Part shown: positions 61,801 to 64,000 of the stretch, piece after piece
Numbering within the stretch: position 1 is the first letter of the stretch
How the letters are laid out: each line of letters starts with the position of its first letter
From: SW10 sp965657795
GTDB taxonomy: Bacteria; Verrucomicrobiota; Verrucomicrobiia; Verrucomicrobiales; Akkermansiaceae
Reading direction: 5' to 3'
Assembly: GCA_965657795.1 (NCBI GenBank)
Contig: CBFHQJ010000010.1
Location: 9,942 to 73,941, forward strand
DNA length: 64,000 bases
Notes under the pieces: model-generated
The model's database searches: none
Told to the model about the DNA's origin: nothing
What the model saw: the letters and a program-made list of their open reading frames with translations, nothing else
Position numbers and translations under genes: made by a program

Positions 61801-63364
61801 ATCCGGTGCCGGGGTAGTAGGCGAGCCCGGAGGGGCCGGAGGTTAGATTGAGCATGGGAGGAACGATGTGACCGGGCTGGCTGTCGTTCTTGGGAGACCA
61901 CATTTTCTCCTGCATCCATTGGTTGATGGGGCGGTCGGGGATCCCGGCGGTTTTGTGGAAGGAGTGAAGAACCTGATGGCCCATGCGCCAGCCGGAGTCG
62001 GCACCTTCGAGCAGGAAGACGACGCGGGCGCGATCTCCTTGGTCGGAGTTGTTGTCGACGGTGATGCCGGTCCCGAATTGATCGAAGGCAATCTCCTTGG
62101 GGTTGCGCAGTCCGGTCTGGACGACTTCCATATTCGAGCCGTCCGGTTCGAAGCGGAGGATGGCTCCTTGGTTCGGATATTTGTATTCGCGGCCTTCCCT
62201 GGTGGTGAAGGAAAATCCACGATCGCCGATGGTCGTGTAAAGTCGTCCATCGGGTCCAAGAGCGAAGCCATTCAAGTCGTGCCCGGAGAATGAGACACGC
62301 ACGCCAAAGCCGTCCTGAATGACGCTCCGCTTGTCTGACTTGAGATCTCCGTCCTCATCTTCGAGCAACCAAATGCTTGGAATGCAGGCAAAGTAGATTT
62401 TACCCTCGAAGGCCATGATGCCGGCGGCGGTTCCGTCGAGGAGGTTATCAAATTTATCGGCGAAGATCTCGGACTTGTCCGCCACGCCATCGCCATCGGT
62501 GTCGACGAGGACCCGGATTTTTTCCGAGAGCTCGGTCATTTTCTCAAGAGGAAGCTTTTCCTTCCACTTCTCATGCATGGCGACGCGGTCGTCGGTGGTC
62601 TGAGCCGACATATCGTCCATGAGCCAGTAAAGGTGGCGGCGGTTGTCTTGGACTCCCTGACCGAAGCGGTGGGTTTCTGTCACGAATACGCGGCCTTGCT
62701 CGTCAACCGTCAGCGCGGTGGGGGAGTAGAGACCGGAGGTTTGATTGTTTGCGAAAAGCTTGGCGACGGCGCCTTCCGGGACGGTGAGTCCGGGAATGAT
62801 GTCGGTGGAAACGAGACCATCCTTATCTGCCTTGGATACTTGATTTTTGGGCTTTGGGAAAAAGGGTTTTTGGTTGTCTGAGAAGACAAAGTGGTCGGCA
62901 TTGATGATGCCCCAGCTGCCGGGTTCGGTATCGATGATGCGGATCCTGGCCTGTTTGTTCTGGTGATCTTTGAGGGGCCAGATTACTTTCTGCATTTCGA
63001 GGCTGTTCTGACCGGTGGCTTCAAAAATAACCTGGTCTCCGATGACGAGCTGGACGGCGGTCTTGCCCTTATGATTCCCGCCTGCGATTTTGAAACCGAG
63101 GAAGGGTTGGGAGATTTTAAAATTGGGCGAGGTGAGAGTGCCGGTCGGCTTGTCTCCTCCGTGGGCCGAGCTCACGAAATACTGGCCCGAGAAATTAGTG
63201 ATCCGACCGTTGACACCTTCGGGCGTGACTGCGGTGGGAGCCTTTCCGAATGCCTGGCCTTCGACGGCCCATTCTCCGAAGCCATCGGATTCAAAGGCGT
63301 CGAAGACCAAATCGGTGGCTGTGGCAGGTAATGCCAGCAATCCGAGAAGAAGTGAAGTGCGCAT
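58850..63364 (-). CDS. Giant PVC-type dehydrogenase/HEAT/cytochrome c fusion with C-terminal TM tail
   Basis: 1504 residues with a signal peptide. The order is a beta-sandwich N-domain, a PVC-type membrane-bound dehydrogenase propeller at about 200-650 (L-G-P-D-G-R-L-Y-T-T-I-G-D-R-G), HEAT-like repeats at about 660-1100 and two haem motifs. The motifs are C-M-R-C-H near 1170 and C-L-G-C-H near 1340. The last 45 residues are P-T-I-P-E-V-P-S-T-G, a hydrophobic helix and R-M-K-T-I-N-K. This tail resembles a sorting or anchor signal, though no known motif matches exactly. Such fusions are common in Planctomycetes and Verrucomicrobia and are thought to oxidise sugars. Confidence 0.9.
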   Translation of the reverse strand: MRTSLLLGLLALPATATDLVFDAFESDGFGEWAVEGQAFGKAPTAVTPEGVNGRITNFSGQYFVSSAHGGDKPTGTLTSPNFKISQPFLGFKIAGGNHKGKTAVQLVIGDQVIFEATGQNSLEMQKVIWPLKDHQNKQARIRIIDTEPGSWGIINADHFVFSDNQKPFFPKPKNQVSKADKDGLVSTDIIPGLTVPEGAVAKLFANNQTSGLYSPTALTVDEQGRVFVTETHRFGQGVQDNRRHLYWLMDDMSAQTTDDRVAMHEKWKEKLPLEKMTELSEKIRVLVDTDGDGVADKSEIFADKFDNLLDGTAAGIMAFEGKIYFACIPSIWLLEDEDGDLKSDKRSVIQDGFGVRVSFSGHDLNGFALGPDGRLYTTIGDRGFSFTTREGREYKYPNQGAILRFEPDGSNMEVVQTGLRNPKEIAFDQFGTGITVDNNSDQGDRARVVFLLEGADSGWRMGHQVLHSFHKTAGIPDRPINQWMQEKMWSPKNDSQPGHIVPPMLNLTSGPSGLAYYPGTGFGLGCKDQFLICDYRGGAAASGIWNFSIKDDGAGFAVASSGKFNWGIAATDIEWGYDGKLYVSDFVSGWASHKAGRVYTLEEQNPGKSVGELLAEIDFKTAPARTLAGLLSHADQRVRLRAQLHLSSRPEALPLLTAAANQQINNIERLHGIWGLGIMARKGNTVAASILAQQLRSNDPRVRAQVAKTLGEAPLKTADILLPALTDGAPRVRALAAIAVGRVGDSAALPAVLEMIEFNGDNDPVLRHAGVMALVGIAKDQEIADLVRHDSDAVRHAAVIALRRLGSAKVMSFLGDTNLQISNDAIRAIHDTHIEPARPILAALLDDESIGTPQRPVSRMILRRLVHSAYRIPSEQNLLRVIKAAVNPIFPLEERREAMRLLAMWENPHEVDQSLGYHSPLPPRDPAIMEKVLGEHIGLLLDGGQEIFGDAMKLALRYGIQHEGLDSGSLTRIIRDQKTDGKTRAGALDLFLKGTPENANEILAEAARSKNDELASKALQLASERDPAATVAALKGALKSDSTARRQTAWSIIGSLPAEHAIPLIREGLVDLKDGKSDRDTRLDLLMAARKRQEQAIKSALADYENSLSKDDPLASWQPSLAGGNAARGFKVFQTHAAAQCMRCHRHEPGHSEGGEAGPNLMGVALRHDANGLLESLILPHAEIADGFGVAEIKLKDGSSKSGTIAATTDDYIDLKESESAIWRIKLSDLAGTPQPVSAMPPMGAILTPYETRDLIAWLLTLTKPNPEKSAAYEAKELSLADPKKMDEGTKRTETPAGSKPETDQTVSENNEIDPAVMELGKAQYNLCLGCHGPTGQGMPNVGPPLEKSEWVTGPVENLIGIQLRGLQGAISVNGVDYQFAAPMVAMGAGQPDENIAAVLTYIRNSFGNQASAVTPEMVAKYKADNKDILSKVPPPMLNVKELIDPFKREISADGTPVISDAPAPTIPEVPSTGLGAPMTGILIFLVIAGLTGVGMLRMKTINK

Positions 63365-63499
63365 GAAAAATTGACGTTGTGAGTCAGAGAGAATGGCTCG
63401 GAGTATGGAATACGCAAGAATTCCGGGAAGCTTTCCCTGTGGGGAAAACGCGCGAAGAGTTGGTTTTCGTCTTCGAAAAATGAGGCGGCAATGCGGAGC

Positions 63500-64000
63500 T
63501 TACTCCATTTGGAGAAGTTCGAAGCCGCCGATGGTGGCTTTGGTGCGGTGATCGGCTGCTTGGAAGGCTCCAATGACAGCGCCGGGACGGGGCAAATAGA
63601 CTGGTGGACCACTCATTCCGGCCACGGGGAAGGAGGGATCGGTCTCGAAGAGGTAGCGAAATTGTTCACCAGCGGGCATTGCGACAACCGATGCGGCGAG
63701 TTTTCTGCCCTTGTTGAGGATGAAAATGCGGTCGCCGATTTTGATGGTAGGATCGGCGAAATAATTGAGCAAGGGTTCCTGTTTGCTGGAGTTATGGGAA
63801 AAAGTCCAGACGTGGAGGCCTTTCTGCCAGCAAACACGCTTTCGAAAGACCACAGGCCCGGGCTTTCGTCCCGAAAGACTTAGAGAGCCCCATCTATTCA
63901 TACCACCTTGGTGCTGGCTTAGAGACAGGAATTGATCGCCGTCTTTTCCTAGGAGCACAGGGAGAGGATCCCTAGAAAAAGAATGACGATTCTGGCGGTC
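63500..64000 (-). CDS. C-terminal part of a trypsin-like serine protease-type protein (partial)
   Basis: The frame is open to the window edge, so the 5' end is outside. The visible 166 residues end in M-E. V-A-G-M-S-G-P-P-V-Y resembles the G-x-S-G-x-P nucleophile loop of S1 peptidases, followed by A-V-I-G-A-F, as in the strand after the loop. Without the His and Asp regions the activity cannot be judged. It lies upstream of the giant cytochrome gene on the same strand, 135 nt apart. Confidence 0.55.
   Translation of the reverse strand, partial: DRQNRHSFSRDPLPVLLGKDGDQFLSLSQHQGGMNRWGSLSLSGRKPGPVVFRKRVCWQKGLHVWTFSHNSSKQEPLLNYFADPTIKIGDRIFILNKGRKLAASVVAMPAGEQFRYLFETDPSFPVAGMSGPPVYLPRPGAVIGAFQAADHRTKATIGGFELLQME

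Noticed and set aside
1..64000. CRISPR arrays, prophage or plasmid replication genes
   Set aside because: No regularly spaced direct repeats, phage structural genes or replication initiators were seen.

Overview
The window looks like a chromosomal segment of a Verrucomicrobiota bacterium, probably Verrucomicrobiales. Four things point there: a very large PVC-type cytochrome c/HEAT/dehydrogenase fusion, PEP-CTERM and passenger-like secreted proteins beside a GntR-LacI hybrid regulator, the ribBA-ribH-nusB gene order, and many secreted proteins of unknown function. This is inferred from protein families; no rRNA is present. Coding is dense on both strands, with many 4-nt ATGA/GTGA gene overlaps.

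Layout. 1-2.6 kb: end of a possible lpxB, a degenerate M28-like membrane protein, and a secreted carbohydrate-binding/thioredoxin-like protein whose frame is interrupted by one TGA followed by a near-ideal bacterial SECIS hairpin (probable selenoprotein). 2.6-9.3 kb: a four-gene hydroxyproline catabolic operon (- strand), with a cysteine-synthase-like enzyme and a PAS-AraC regulator divergent from it. 10-15.3 kb: a Tat-exported sialidase-like protein facing an amino-sugar operon (nagB, an oxidoreductase, nagA, an Nramp-fold transporter). 15.3-20.4 kb: a GH2 beta-galactosidase with an inserted LamG domain, a truncated DJ-1 protein, a PhyH dioxygenase with an altered metal ligand, and a small membrane protein. 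21-30.7 kb: a DUF4956 protein, an amber-interrupted secreted protein, the riboflavin/NusB operon, esterase, diadenylate cyclase and bioD.

30.8-34.4 kb: two tandem secreted paralogs, one a PEP-CTERM pseudogene, and a GntR-LacI regulator cut by a TGA. 34.4-43.3 kb: a photolyase-related protein, PHP phosphatase, pta with a duplicated 3' relic downstream, HIT protein, nrdR, tRNA-Gly, IS256 debris, rhodanese and an SLC13-type transporter. 43.3-49.1 kb: a PQQ-propeller protein and dnaE, bracketed by a perfect 53-bp inverted repeat. 49.1-64 kb: a broken secreted-protein gene, glyQS, a possible aminolipid locus (ATP-grasp, PlsC-like and OlsB-like genes), secreted proteins, the giant cytochrome/dehydrogenase and a partial protease-like gene.

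Cross-cutting signals: (i) a dispersed hairpin repeat that in three of four copies begins exactly at the TAG stop codon of a gene; (ii) several in-frame stop codons in otherwise coherent frames, one of them very probably selenocysteine and the rest more likely nonsense mutations.
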